Below, one piece after another: positions 1 through 5,896 of a stretch of DNA of 7,499 nucleotides. Made by a program: the position numbers and the translations under genes. The DNA is from Bdellovibrionales bacterium (GTDB lineage Bacteria > Bdellovibrionota > Bdellovibrionia > Bdellovibrionales > UBA1609): NCBI GenBank assembly GCA_026648125.1, contig JAPKGD010000077.1, positions 1-7,499 of the forward strand, given 5' to 3'. Each line of letters opens with the position of its first letter. Position 1 is the first letter of the stretch. The notes beneath the pieces are model-generated. The model was given only the letters and a program-made list of their open reading frames with translations, had not been told where the DNA came from and searched no databases.

Positions 1-1
1 G

Positions 2-145
2 TCGGCGCTCAACGATGCGTCGATCCGCAAGGCGCTGGGTGCGCTCAAGCCGTCCGCCGAGACGCTGCCACTGTATTTCTCCGCACTCGCCCGATCGCGC
101 GCCGACTGGCTGATCGGGATGAACCTGAGCCGCTTGTTCACACTC
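2..145 (+). CDS. topB: DNA topoisomerase III fragment, internal piece, both ends missing
   Basis: Frame 2 reads an internal stretch of a type IA topoisomerase of the TopB class, which relaxes and decatenates DNA by single-strand passage. The stretch ending ARSRADWLIGMNLSRLFTL matches the conserved segment (R-A-D-W-L-x-G-[MI]-N-[LM]-[ST]-R) that in the family precedes the GVLSVGRVQTP block. The similarity stops after the FTL residues (codon ending at base 145); the expected LG(R/Q)QAG continuation is absent and unrelated residues follow. GC is about 66% here against about 45% just to the right, so the piece comes from a different genome or a foreign element. From memory, this version of TopB resembles those on proteobacterial integrative conjugative elements. 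The start and the catalytic tyrosine lie outside. It is most likely a chimeric contig end rather than a functional gene. Confidence 0.75.
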
Positions 146-147
146 TC

Positions 148-1545
148 TTCGGAAGATGAAACCCAATTTGCCAAAGCATCCATCATCAGACTGGAAGTCG
201 TCGACCAAGATGGTTTCATTCGTAATGCCGTTAGGATTTTTTCAAGTGAAGGACGAAGCGCTGCAGCCATTGGTCCTCCAATTATTGTTTCAGGGGTTTC
301 GGGGTTCAATTGAGCCACCAAACGCCCTGCCGCCTCCGCTTCAATCTCATAGGCCAACTGCTTGGGACTTGGTGCATGTCCAGAGTGCCCTCCCCGCGCC
401 ATCGCCGTCAGGGCCTCAGAAATTCGCGACCGAGATTTTTCATTGAGCCGCTCGCTGACTCCAGGCAATTCCTCAAATCGGTCTAATAAATAGAGGACAT
501 CAAAAAATTGTGGGACAAGACCTTTTCCAAGACACATGGGGCCCGGCTCAAAACCGACTTCAACCTGAGATAGCGTTGGCATTCCGTAAAAACCTTTTTC
601 GATCCCCTGGGTGGCTTGAATGCTCGAGCGCACAAAGCCAGGATGGGAAAGAGCCACAGCTCCAAAATCTGCCCGCCAAATGGGTTTCTCGCTCCAGCGA
701 CCATCTAAAAATAAGAAATCCTCGACGCCAAAATACATCAGAGCCTGAACCCCTCGACTTTGCCGCCACTTGTGAAGTGCCAATACCGTTCCGAAGAGGG
801 AGCGAATGGGCGCCATAGGTTCCTCGGGTTTGTAGGCCCGATCAGAACCTAAAACGACAACTTCTGCAGAATCGTGCCCTGCGGTCTGTAGACTTGAGCG
901 AATCTCCGCCACGGTCTCGTTAAAGGCCGTCTCCAAATAAGCATTGGCAATCGCTGACCACCACCGTGCAACTTCAAAATCAGAATCCGCAGAATCAGAG
1001 CTCAAATGAACTTTGAAACCCTGGTCGCGCAAAAACTGCCCCGCCTGCTTTTCGTGAACCGGATTCTTTCCTGCGTGGATGAGACCAATGGCGACTTCGG
1101 TCACATTGTGGAGCTTTAGCTTTGCGACCAAAAACTCCAGGTCCGCATTTTCAATGGCTTTTTCTACTTGGCCATCGGGTCCAATTCTTTCACTCAATCC
1201 AAAAACCAAAGCAGGATCTACAAGATCCTGAGCTCGTTCGGCTTGCACGGTAAAGTGGGATTGGCGGATGGGTCGACTCATCGAAAGCCAATGCTCGAAA
1301 CCTGATGTTACTAAAAATGCCGGTTGTGTGCCGTGGCGCCGTCTTAAGATGGATCGCAACGACTTTGTGGCCACCACCATCTGTTTAAGAGGTGCTGGCG
1401 ACTGGTCATTCAAAAATTGCGTCAACGCACGGCCCAACGGCTCGCGTCCAAGATACCATCGGCGAGATGCACCGAGGCGTCCATCGGTCACAAGCCCGAC
1501 TTCAGCGTATGATTCGCCTAGATAGAGTACTCCGCTGTTCGGCAT
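148..1545 (-). CDS. Hydantoinase A/oxoprolinase-family protein with degenerate ATP-binding loops, 3' end missing
   Basis: An uninterrupted minus-strand frame runs from ATG at 1545 through the left junction and is still open at base 1. About 466 codons down to base 148 look native. Family landmarks in order: VVATKSL (about residues 57-63, cf. the ATT-T-N segment), FLVTSGFEHWL (about 78-88, cf. LVTTxGFxD), LVFGLSERIGPDGQV (about 113-127), AIGLIHAGKNPVHEKQ (about 153-168, cf. LLHSYxNPxHE), NAYL (about 201-204), VGFEPGPMCLGKGLVP (about 330-345, cf. GAxPGPACYGRGGxxPT) and IIGGPMAA (about 422-429). The family contains ATP-dependent hydantoinases, 5-oxoprolinases and acetone carboxylase subunits of the ASKHA fold. 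Both DxGGT-type phosphate loops are replaced: residues 8-14 read YLGESYA and 271-276 read YFGVED. Catalysis is therefore doubtful. The start codon has AAGGA directly abutting it, a poor spacing, but no better start lies before the upstream stop. The gene is divergent from hisC. Substrate unknown. Confidence 0.8.
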
Positions 1546-1573
1546 TCCTTGATCGTCTCGATTAAGGTTGTTA

Positions 1574-1601
1574 AGTATCTTGTTTCGCCTCTAATTGACA
1601 A
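1574..1601 (-). promoter_or_regulatory. Candidate sigma70-like promoter for the hydantoinase-like gene
   Basis: On the minus strand, TTGTCA (1601-1596, one mismatch to TTGACA) is followed after 16 nt by GATACT (1579-1574, four of six matches to TATAAT). The start point would fall near 1567, about 20 nt before the ATG at 1545. It lies in the 69-bp spacer between this gene and the divergent hisC. No convincing plus-strand promoter for hisC was found in the same spacer. The call rests on hexamer matching by eye only. Confidence 0.3.
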
Positions 1602-1605
1602 AGGA
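1601..1605 (+). promoter_or_regulatory. Ribosome binding site deciding the GTG start of hisC
   Basis: AAGGA lies 9 nt upstream of GTG at 1615. It supports that start over an in-frame TTG at 1549, which would add 22 residues with no family counterpart and would place the start inside the divergent promoter spacer. Confidence 0.65.
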
Positions 1606-1614
1606 TTTATCAGC

Positions 1615-2733
1615 GTGAAGGTCTCTCGTGACATCCTGAGTCTGACGCCCTATCGGCCAGGCAAGCCCATCTCTGAAGCCAAGCGTGAGCTTGGTCTTAA
1701 CACAGTCTACAAATTAGCGAGCAACGAAAGTCCATTGGGCCCGAGTCCAAAAGTAATTTCTGCTCTTCACAATAATTTGGAGGATCTCGGCCGCTATCCC
1801 GATGCCGCCGCCTATGAAATGGTTGAGGCCTATTCTCAATTTGTTGGAGTTCCACAAAGTCATGTGGCCTTTGGAAATGGATCCAATGAATTAATCGACC
1901 TTCTCATACGAATATATTGTGAACCGGGGGAATCTATTTTGACCTCGGATTGTGCTTTTGTCGCCTACCGCATTTCGGCTCAGGCGGCACGAGTTCAGAC
2001 CAAGATAACGCCACTCACCTCGGACGGTCGATTTGACCTTCACGCCATGGCTGAGAAACTGCGGGAAGACTCTTCCATTCGATTAGTGTTTTTGGCGAAT
2101 CCCAATAACCCCACGGGAACCTACGTCGGCCAAGAGACCTTGGAACAGTTTTTAAAAATCTGTGCCGGATATGAAGTCTTGGTGGTGCTGGACGAAGCTT
2201 ATGTGGAGTTTGTTCGCGCTAAAGACTATGTCAATGGATTCGAACTCAGAAAAATATATCCCCACGTGGTGGTCTTAAGAACGATGAGCAAAGTTTATGG
2301 GATTGCAGCGCTGCGAGTTGGATTTGCAGTTGCTCAGCCTGAAGTGATTGATCTGATCAATCGCGTGCGAAGTCCGTTCAACGTTAATTCGCTGGCACAA
2401 ATCGCTACTGTTGAAGCGCTGAAAGACCAAATACATGTTCGACGGGTTTTGGATCTCACTTGGCGAGGCCTCGATCAGTGGCAAGATGCCCTCACCAAGA
2501 TGGGACTTCCTTTTTTGCCATCACAAGGAAATTTCATTTTGCTTGATACCAAAAGAGATGCAGATCTGGTGTTTAACTCCATGATTCGAGAAGGTGTAAT
2601 AACTCGTCCAGTAAAAAACTATGGGCTGATGTCACAACTTCGCATCAGCATTGGTCTTGACCATGAAAACCGAGCAGCGATTGAAGCACTTCAGAAGGCT
2701 GTGCAATCACTGCCCCTATGGAGTGCAACATGA
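1615..2733 (+). CDS. hisC: Histidinol-phosphate aminotransferase
   Basis: A PLP-dependent, class I/II fold aminotransferase of 372 residues, full length for HisC (about 350-375). It interconverts imidazole-acetol phosphate plus glutamate and L-histidinol phosphate plus 2-oxoglutarate in cytosolic histidine synthesis. Visible motifs: YKLASNESPLGPSP near the N-terminus, GNGSNELID (substrate/PLP phosphate region), NPNNPTG at 162-168, DEAY at 193-196, SKVYG with the Schiff-base lysine K226, the ALRVGFA stretch that follows it, QGNFILLD, and LRISIG near the C-terminus. The GTG start is chosen for its AAGGA site and because MKVS-ILSLTPYRPGKP matches the family N-terminus. The last codons overlap cmk (ATGA). 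In several bacteria this HisC type sits with tyrA, aroA, cmk and rpsA and also acts on aromatic amino acids, so a phenylalanine/tyrosine transaminase role is an alternative or additional possibility. Confidence 0.92.
   Translation: MKVSRDILSLTPYRPGKPISEAKRELGLNTVYKLASNESPLGPSPKVISALHNNLEDLGRYPDAAAYEMVEAYSQFVGVPQSHVAFGNGSNELIDLLIRIYCEPGESILTSDCAFVAYRISAQAARVQTKITPLTSDGRFDLHAMAEKLREDSSIRLVFLANPNNPTGTYVGQETLEQFLKICAGYEVLVVLDEAYVEFVRAKDYVNGFELRKIYPHVVVLRTMSKVYGIAALRVGFAVAQPEVIDLINRVRSPFNVNSLAQIATVEALKDQIHVRRVLDLTWRGLDQWQDALTKMGLPFLPSQGNFILLDTKRDADLVFNSMIREGVITRPVKNYGLMSQLRISIGLDHENRAAIEALQKAVQSLPLWSAT
2720..2723 (+). promoter_or_regulatory. Ribosome binding site for cmk, inside hisC
   Basis: GGAG lies 6 nt before ATG at 2730. 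It favours this ATG, whose last two bases lie within the hisC stop codon TGA, over the in-frame ATG at 2718, which has no usable site and would begin four codons earlier. Confidence 0.5.
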
Positions 2734-3410
2734 TTGACAAGAAAGTTTTTGTGGTCGCCATTGATGGCCCCTCGGCCTCAGGCAAATCTTCGGTGTCGAG
2801 GGAACTTGCTCGAAGGCATGGATGGGTTTGGGTCTCGACTGGCGCATTTTACCGAGGACTTGCGGTTGTTGCTCGTGAGTTAGGTGTCGCCACTTCGGAT
2901 GTCGCAAAGCTTTCGGCTCTTGCAGATGACGAACGCTGGCAGGTTGTCCTCGCCGATGATCGCACCAGAGTTCTTTTGGATGGGAAAGACGTTACCGATC
3001 AGGTCTACCGCGAAGACATAGGCAATGCGGCTTCAACAATTAGTCAAATACCCGCAGTGAGAAGTCGACTTCTCGAAGGCCAAAGGCGCTGTGCCAAAGG
3101 TGTGGCCGGACTGGTTGCTGAAGGGCGCGATTGCGGAACTGTGGTTTTTCCTGACGCCCCTGTAAAAATCTATCTGACGGCGCATAGCGAACATCGCTTT
3201 GAACGGAGAGCCCGTGAAGAAGGACGAAGCGTCGAAGAGACTCGCGCGGCACAAACTCAGCGGGATTTACAAGATTCAACCCGGGCCTCGGCACCACTTC
3301 AAGTGGCCCCCGGCGCAGTGGTTATTGATACTAGCCATTTAGATCTTCCTGGCGTGGTGAATAAGGTTGATGACCTTGTGAAAGCCGCTCTCGCGAGCTG
3401 GAAGAATTAG
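2730..3410 (+). CDS. cmk: Cytidylate kinase
   Basis: A 226-residue P-loop kinase that phosphorylates CMP and dCMP with ATP in the cytosol, recycling nucleotides from RNA turnover and supplying dCTP. The length is typical of the family (about 220-230). Visible: the Walker A loop GPSASGKSS at residues 13-21, the nucleotide-binding STGAFYRG segment at 36-43 (cf. DSGAxYR), EGRDCGTVVFPDAPVK from residue 131 (family GRDMGTVVFPDA, with Cys for Met), and the arginine-rich lid HRFERRAREEG. The C-terminal block reads RDLQDSTRASAPL, with D-S/T-R residues as in the family's RDxxDxxRxxxPL, and is followed by VVIDTS. It is probably cotranscribed and translationally coupled with hisC (4-nt ATGA overlap). 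Its stop codon overlaps that of the convergent ilvA. The usual downstream partner rpsA is not present here. Confidence 0.93.
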   Translation: MIDKKVFVVAIDGPSASGKSSVSRELARRHGWVWVSTGAFYRGLAVVARELGVATSDVAKLSALADDERWQVVLADDRTRVLLDGKDVTDQVYREDIGNAASTISQIPAVRSRLLEGQRRCAKGVAGLVAEGRDCGTVVFPDAPVKIYLTAHSEHRFERRAREEGRSVEETRAAQTQRDLQDSTRASAPLQVAPGAVVIDTSHLDLPGVVNKVDDLVKAALASWKN

Positions 3411-4615
3411 GAGAGAATCTTAGCACCTGTCTCAGCAAACTTATTTTTGAGCTTCTGAATATGCTCAGCGCTTTTAGTTTCGACTAAAAACTCAATGCCC
3501 GTTTCACTGATGGAAAGGTCAGGGCGAAGTCGGTCGTGTTTAACATCCAAAATATTTGCACCCTCGGCTGCAAGAGCATTGGTCAGTCGCTGCAGGACCC
3601 CTGGTCGATCAGGAACCACCACATTAATTCGGGCCAACCGACCCTTTCGGCTGAGGCCTCGGTCTATGACCATAGATATAATATTTAGGTCAATATTTCC
3701 GCCACTTAAGACAAGGCAGGTCTTCTTGCCAAGATTCCATTTTTTCTGTGCGGCCGCAGCGAGAACCGTCGCACCAGATCCTTCGACCACCGTTTTCGCT
3801 CTTTCGAGCAGCCAAACTATGGCCTCGGCGATTTCGTCATCGGTTACCGCAATAATGTCATCGACCAGGTGCCGAACAAATGTTTCGCACATCTCAGGAG
3901 ATGGCCGTTTTACGGCAATCCCATCCGCAATGGTCAAAGCACTGTCTTTAGGATCTAAAGGTAAATTCTTAAACAATTTGAGCATGCCTGGTGCATGGGC
4001 TGAGACCACACCATAAACTCGGCACTGTGGACGAAGCGCTTTAATCGCCGTCGCCACACCACTGATAAGACCACCACCACCGATCGGCAAAACGATGGAA
4101 TCCACGTCGGGCAAATCCTTAAGCACTTCCAATCCCAATGTTCCCTGCCCAGCTATCACTTTTGGATCTTGATAAGGATGAACAAAGGTAAAACCTTGAG
4201 TCTTTTCTAATTCGCGGGCGTACTGATAAGCCTCATCATAAAGCGCACCATGCAGGATAACTTCGGCCCCATAATTCTGAGTGGCCATGACTTTAATCAG
4301 TGGGGAATTCACTGGCATCACGATTCTCGCCTTCGCACCCAAACGAGTGGCCGCGTAAGCGACCCCTTGAGCGTGGTTACCTGCGCTACTTGCAACAATT
4401 CCCTTACCACGCTCTTCTTCACTGAGACTCAAAAGCTTATTCGTGGCTCCACGGATCTTAAAGCTCCCCGTGGTTTGTTCGTTTTCAAATTTAAAGAAGA
4501 CCTCACAGCCCAGCCATTCGCTTGCACTTCGCGAATAGTTCACCGGTGTTTTAAGGACAAGGTCGCGAATCTGAGATTCTGCCCTTTGAATGTCGTCGAT
4601 CGTAACCTTTAACAT
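3407..4615 (-). CDS. ilvA: Threonine ammonia-lyase (dehydratase) with C-terminal ACT domain
   Basis: A PLP enzyme of 402 residues converting L-threonine to 2-oxobutanoate and ammonia, the entry step to isoleucine or a catabolic route. Visible: FENEQTTGSFKIRGA with Schiff-base lysine K53, SSAGNHAQG at 76-84 (substrate loop), the PLP phosphate-binding PIGGGGLISG at 177-186, and LSGGN at 303-307. An ACT domain follows from about residue 325 to the end (INVVVPDRPGVLQRL start), suggesting allosteric control by an amino acid. The size and single ACT domain fit the medium-length form, not the longer two-ACT E. coli IlvA, so the tdcB name is an alternative. The ATG at 4615 is preferred to an in-frame TTG at 4639: it gives the family-like N-terminus MLKVTIDDI. 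No clear Shine-Dalgarno precedes it. The small zinc-ribbon gene ends 8 nt upstream, so coupled translation is likely. Confidence 0.92.
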   Translation of the reverse strand: MLKVTIDDIQRAESQIRDLVLKTPVNYSRSASEWLGCEVFFKFENEQTTGSFKIRGATNKLLSLSEEERGKGIVASSAGNHAQGVAYAATRLGAKARIVMPVNSPLIKVMATQNYGAEVILHGALYDEAYQYARELEKTQGFTFVHPYQDPKVIAGQGTLGLEVLKDLPDVDSIVLPIGGGGLISGVATAIKALRPQCRVYGVVSAHAPGMLKLFKNLPLDPKDSALTIADGIAVKRPSPEMCETFVRHLVDDIIAVTDDEIAEAIVWLLERAKTVVEGSGATVLAAAAQKKWNLGKKTCLVLSGGNIDLNIISMVIDRGLSRKGRLARINVVVPDRPGVLQRLTNALAAEGANILDVKHDRLRPDLSISETGIEFLVETKSAEHIQKLKNKFAETGAKILS

Positions 4616-4623
4616 GGCTCTAT

Positions 4624-4851
4624 TCAGAAGTTTTCCCAATAAACCGTCAAGCCTTGAATCGGATGATACTCATTTTTGATATAAGGAGGACGCTCCATAC
4701 CCTCTGAGGGAATCGGTGTAAGACGATCATCAAAATAGTAGAACGGTGCGAGCGACCTATTACATCCAGCACACTTGAGAACAGGGTGAGAATTAACCAC
4801 ATTTATATGGTCACAGACGTGACAGCGGCGGTAATGGGCTGGGCGGTCCAT
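4624..4851 (-). CDS. Small Cys4 zinc-ribbon protein, function unknown
   Basis: A 75-residue protein with CxxC pairs at C10/C13 (CHVC) and C27/C30 (CAGC), 13 residues apart, which should hold one zinc ion in a rubredoxin-like ribbon. The N-terminus is basic and histidine-bearing. The C-terminal half (APFYYFDD, then a proline- and tyrosine-rich tail ending VYWENF) has no motif I know. No signal peptide or membrane segment is visible. The start is well supported: AAGGA at 4865-4861 lies 9 nt before the ATG. The gene stops 8 nt before ilvA on the same strand, so the two are probably cotranscribed. I recall similar short Cys4 proteins with an APFYYFD stretch in Bdellovibrio-type genomes, but cannot name a function. 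A nucleic-acid-binding or protein-docking role is possible by analogy with other zinc ribbons; this is inference. Confidence 0.82.
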   Translation of the reverse strand: MDRPAHYRRCHVCDHINVVNSHPVLKCAGCNRSLAPFYYFDDRLTPIPSEGMERPPYIKNEYHPIQGLTVYWENF

Positions 4852-5146
4852 AGATTCTCATCCTTTCCTGCAAGGTCCCAAACCTCGCAAGGTACTGCCC
4901 ACCACCCCATTTAAAACTTAAGCCCTTTGATCACCTCTAAGACTATCAAGAGGCTCCACTTTCAGACAAGATGTGAGACAGATAAATATTTAATATCACA
5001 ATGAAATCCTGTCTAATGACTTTTCGCGTCAAATGACATTTTGAAAAGAGCTGAGGTAAATCAAGGGGATTAAATGTGTGGTCATTAAACACTGTTTTCG
5101 ACGACCTATGCCATGACTGTGACGAGACTGTAGCCTTGCCTCAGAA
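4852..5146. other. Gene-free spacer between tpiA and the zinc-ribbon gene
   Basis: These 295 bp hold no credible reading frame. Both flanking genes read on the minus strand, so the stretch is the 3' region of the gap-pgk-tpiA operon and the 5' region of the zinc-ribbon/ilvA unit. It contains a weak promoter candidate (4988-5015), a perfect 10-bp palindrome TAAATATTTA (4983-4992), inverted AGACAG/CTGTCT (4976-4981, 5009-5014), a direct repeat GACTGT (5115-5120, 5126-5131) and a direct repeat GCAAGGT (4870-4876, 4889-4895). A 5-bp stem CCTCT/AGAGG (4934-4953) has a 10-nt loop and no T-tract. No convincing terminator for the tpiA operon is visible, so some readthrough into ilvA is possible. Confidence 0.7.
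4988..5015 (-). promoter_or_regulatory. Weak promoter candidate for the zinc-ribbon/ilvA unit
   Basis: On the minus strand, TAGACA (5015-5010, one mismatch to TTGACA) and TTAAAT (4993-4988, four of six matches to TATAAT) are 16 nt apart. Transcription would start near 4981, leaving a leader of about 130 nt before the ATG at 4851. The region is the most AT-rich part of the spacer. The -35 hexamer overlaps the CTGTCT half of an inverted repeat, which would suit a regulator site. Matching by eye only. Confidence 0.25.
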
Positions 5147-5896
5147 TTACCCGACTGAAGCTCTGAGAATTCCCAAAAAGGAGCTGACTTCCAGAGATGC
5201 TCCTCCCACGAGAAATCCATCGACATCCTGAATTGATGCCAATCCTTTCGCATTTTCCGGTTTCACACTCCCACCGTAGAGAATAGGACTTGCCGCAAAC
5301 TCCGGTTTATTTTGTTTGAGCCAAGCGCGAATAAATAAATGTATCTCAGCCACTTGCTCTGGGGTCGCCACTTTGCCCGTGCCAATGGCCCATACAGGTT
5401 CGTAAGCAAGCCAAAGCCCTTTACCATCCACAGATTCGCTCAACCCCACATGAAGCTGGCGCTCCAAGACTTGTTTTGTCTCGCCGCTTTCGCGCTCTTC
5501 GAGAGTCTCTCCAATACAAAGAACCGGCATGAGGTCCAATGACTGAAGAAGCTTCACTTTACGCGCCATCATTTCATTGGTTTCAGAAAAATATTGCCTT
5601 CGCTCGCTGTGGCCCACGAGGCAGTGAGTGACGCCCATGCTCTTTAAAACTTCTGCTGAGTTCTCTCCGGTATATGCTCCACTGGGCTGCCAGTGACAGT
5701 TTTGTCCACCCAATCGAATTGATTTTGTAGCCAATGACCCAGTCAACGAGGAGATACAAAGCGCGGGAGGAAATAACACCAAAGACTTTGCCTCATCGGC
5801 TGTGCATGCCTTGGAAAGCTCATCAGCAAAAGCCATAGCCTCCGCGGGATTCTTATTCATTTTCCAATTGCCAGCACAAATTAGGGCGCGACTCAT
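5147..5896 (-). CDS. tpiA: Triosephosphate isomerase
   Basis: A cytosolic TIM-barrel enzyme of 249 residues, full length, interconverting dihydroxyacetone phosphate and glyceraldehyde 3-phosphate in glycolysis and gluconeogenesis. Catalytic residues are in place: K12 in AGNWKMN, H96 in VGHSERR, and E166 in AYEPVWAIGTGKVATPEQ, the last being the flexible loop-6 hinge. The phosphate-binding YGGSVKPEN and VGGASLE blocks near the C-terminus are intact. The ATG overlaps the pgk stop codon by 4 nt (ATGA) and no strong Shine-Dalgarno precedes it, so translation is probably coupled to pgk. It is the last gene of the visible gap-pgk-tpiA operon; the secG gene that often follows tpiA is absent here. 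Confidence 0.96.
   Translation of the reverse strand: MSRALICAGNWKMNKNPAEAMAFADELSKACTADEAKSLVLFPPALCISSLTGSLATKSIRLGGQNCHWQPSGAYTGENSAEVLKSMGVTHCLVGHSERRQYFSETNEMMARKVKLLQSLDLMPVLCIGETLEERESGETKQVLERQLHVGLSESVDGKGLWLAYEPVWAIGTGKVATPEQVAEIHLFIRAWLKQNKPEFAASPILYGGSVKPENAKGLASIQDVDGFLVGGASLEVSSFLGILRASVG

Noticed and set aside
119..313. Plus-strand 64-codon frame starting MNLSRLF
   Set aside because: It begins inside the TopB fragment and runs across the junction into the antisense of the hydantoinase-like gene; only its first nine residues belong to a real protein.
1595..1600. Perfect TTGACA on the plus strand before hisC
   Set aside because: A matching -10 would fall at or after the GTG start at 1615 and none is present, so it cannot serve hisC as annotated.
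1549..1614. In-frame TTG start for hisC adding 22 residues
   Set aside because: No family similarity in the extension, and the GTG at 1615 has a well-spaced AAGGA and a typical HisC N-terminus.
2718..2729. Upstream ATG for cmk
   Set aside because: It would add four residues (MECN) before the usual start; the ATG at 2730 has GGAG at good spacing and the classic ATGA overlap.
3495..4016. 173-codon plus-strand frame opposite ilvA
   Set aside because: Antisense shadow of a strongly conserved enzyme; low-complexity basic and serine-rich composition with no known motif.
4616..4639. TTG start for ilvA at 4639
   Set aside because: It would overlap the zinc-ribbon gene, lacks a ribosome site and adds residues not seen in the family.
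4880..4915. T-box-like GGGTGGTGGG...ACC in the leader of the zinc-ribbon/ilvA unit
   Set aside because: The conserved GGGTGGNACCGCG bulge is not matched, and no specifier hairpin or terminator/antiterminator pair was found.
5020..5048. CTTTTC/GAAAAG inverted repeat as terminator of the tpiA operon
   Set aside because: AT-rich 6-bp stem with a 17-nt loop and no T-tract after it on the minus strand.
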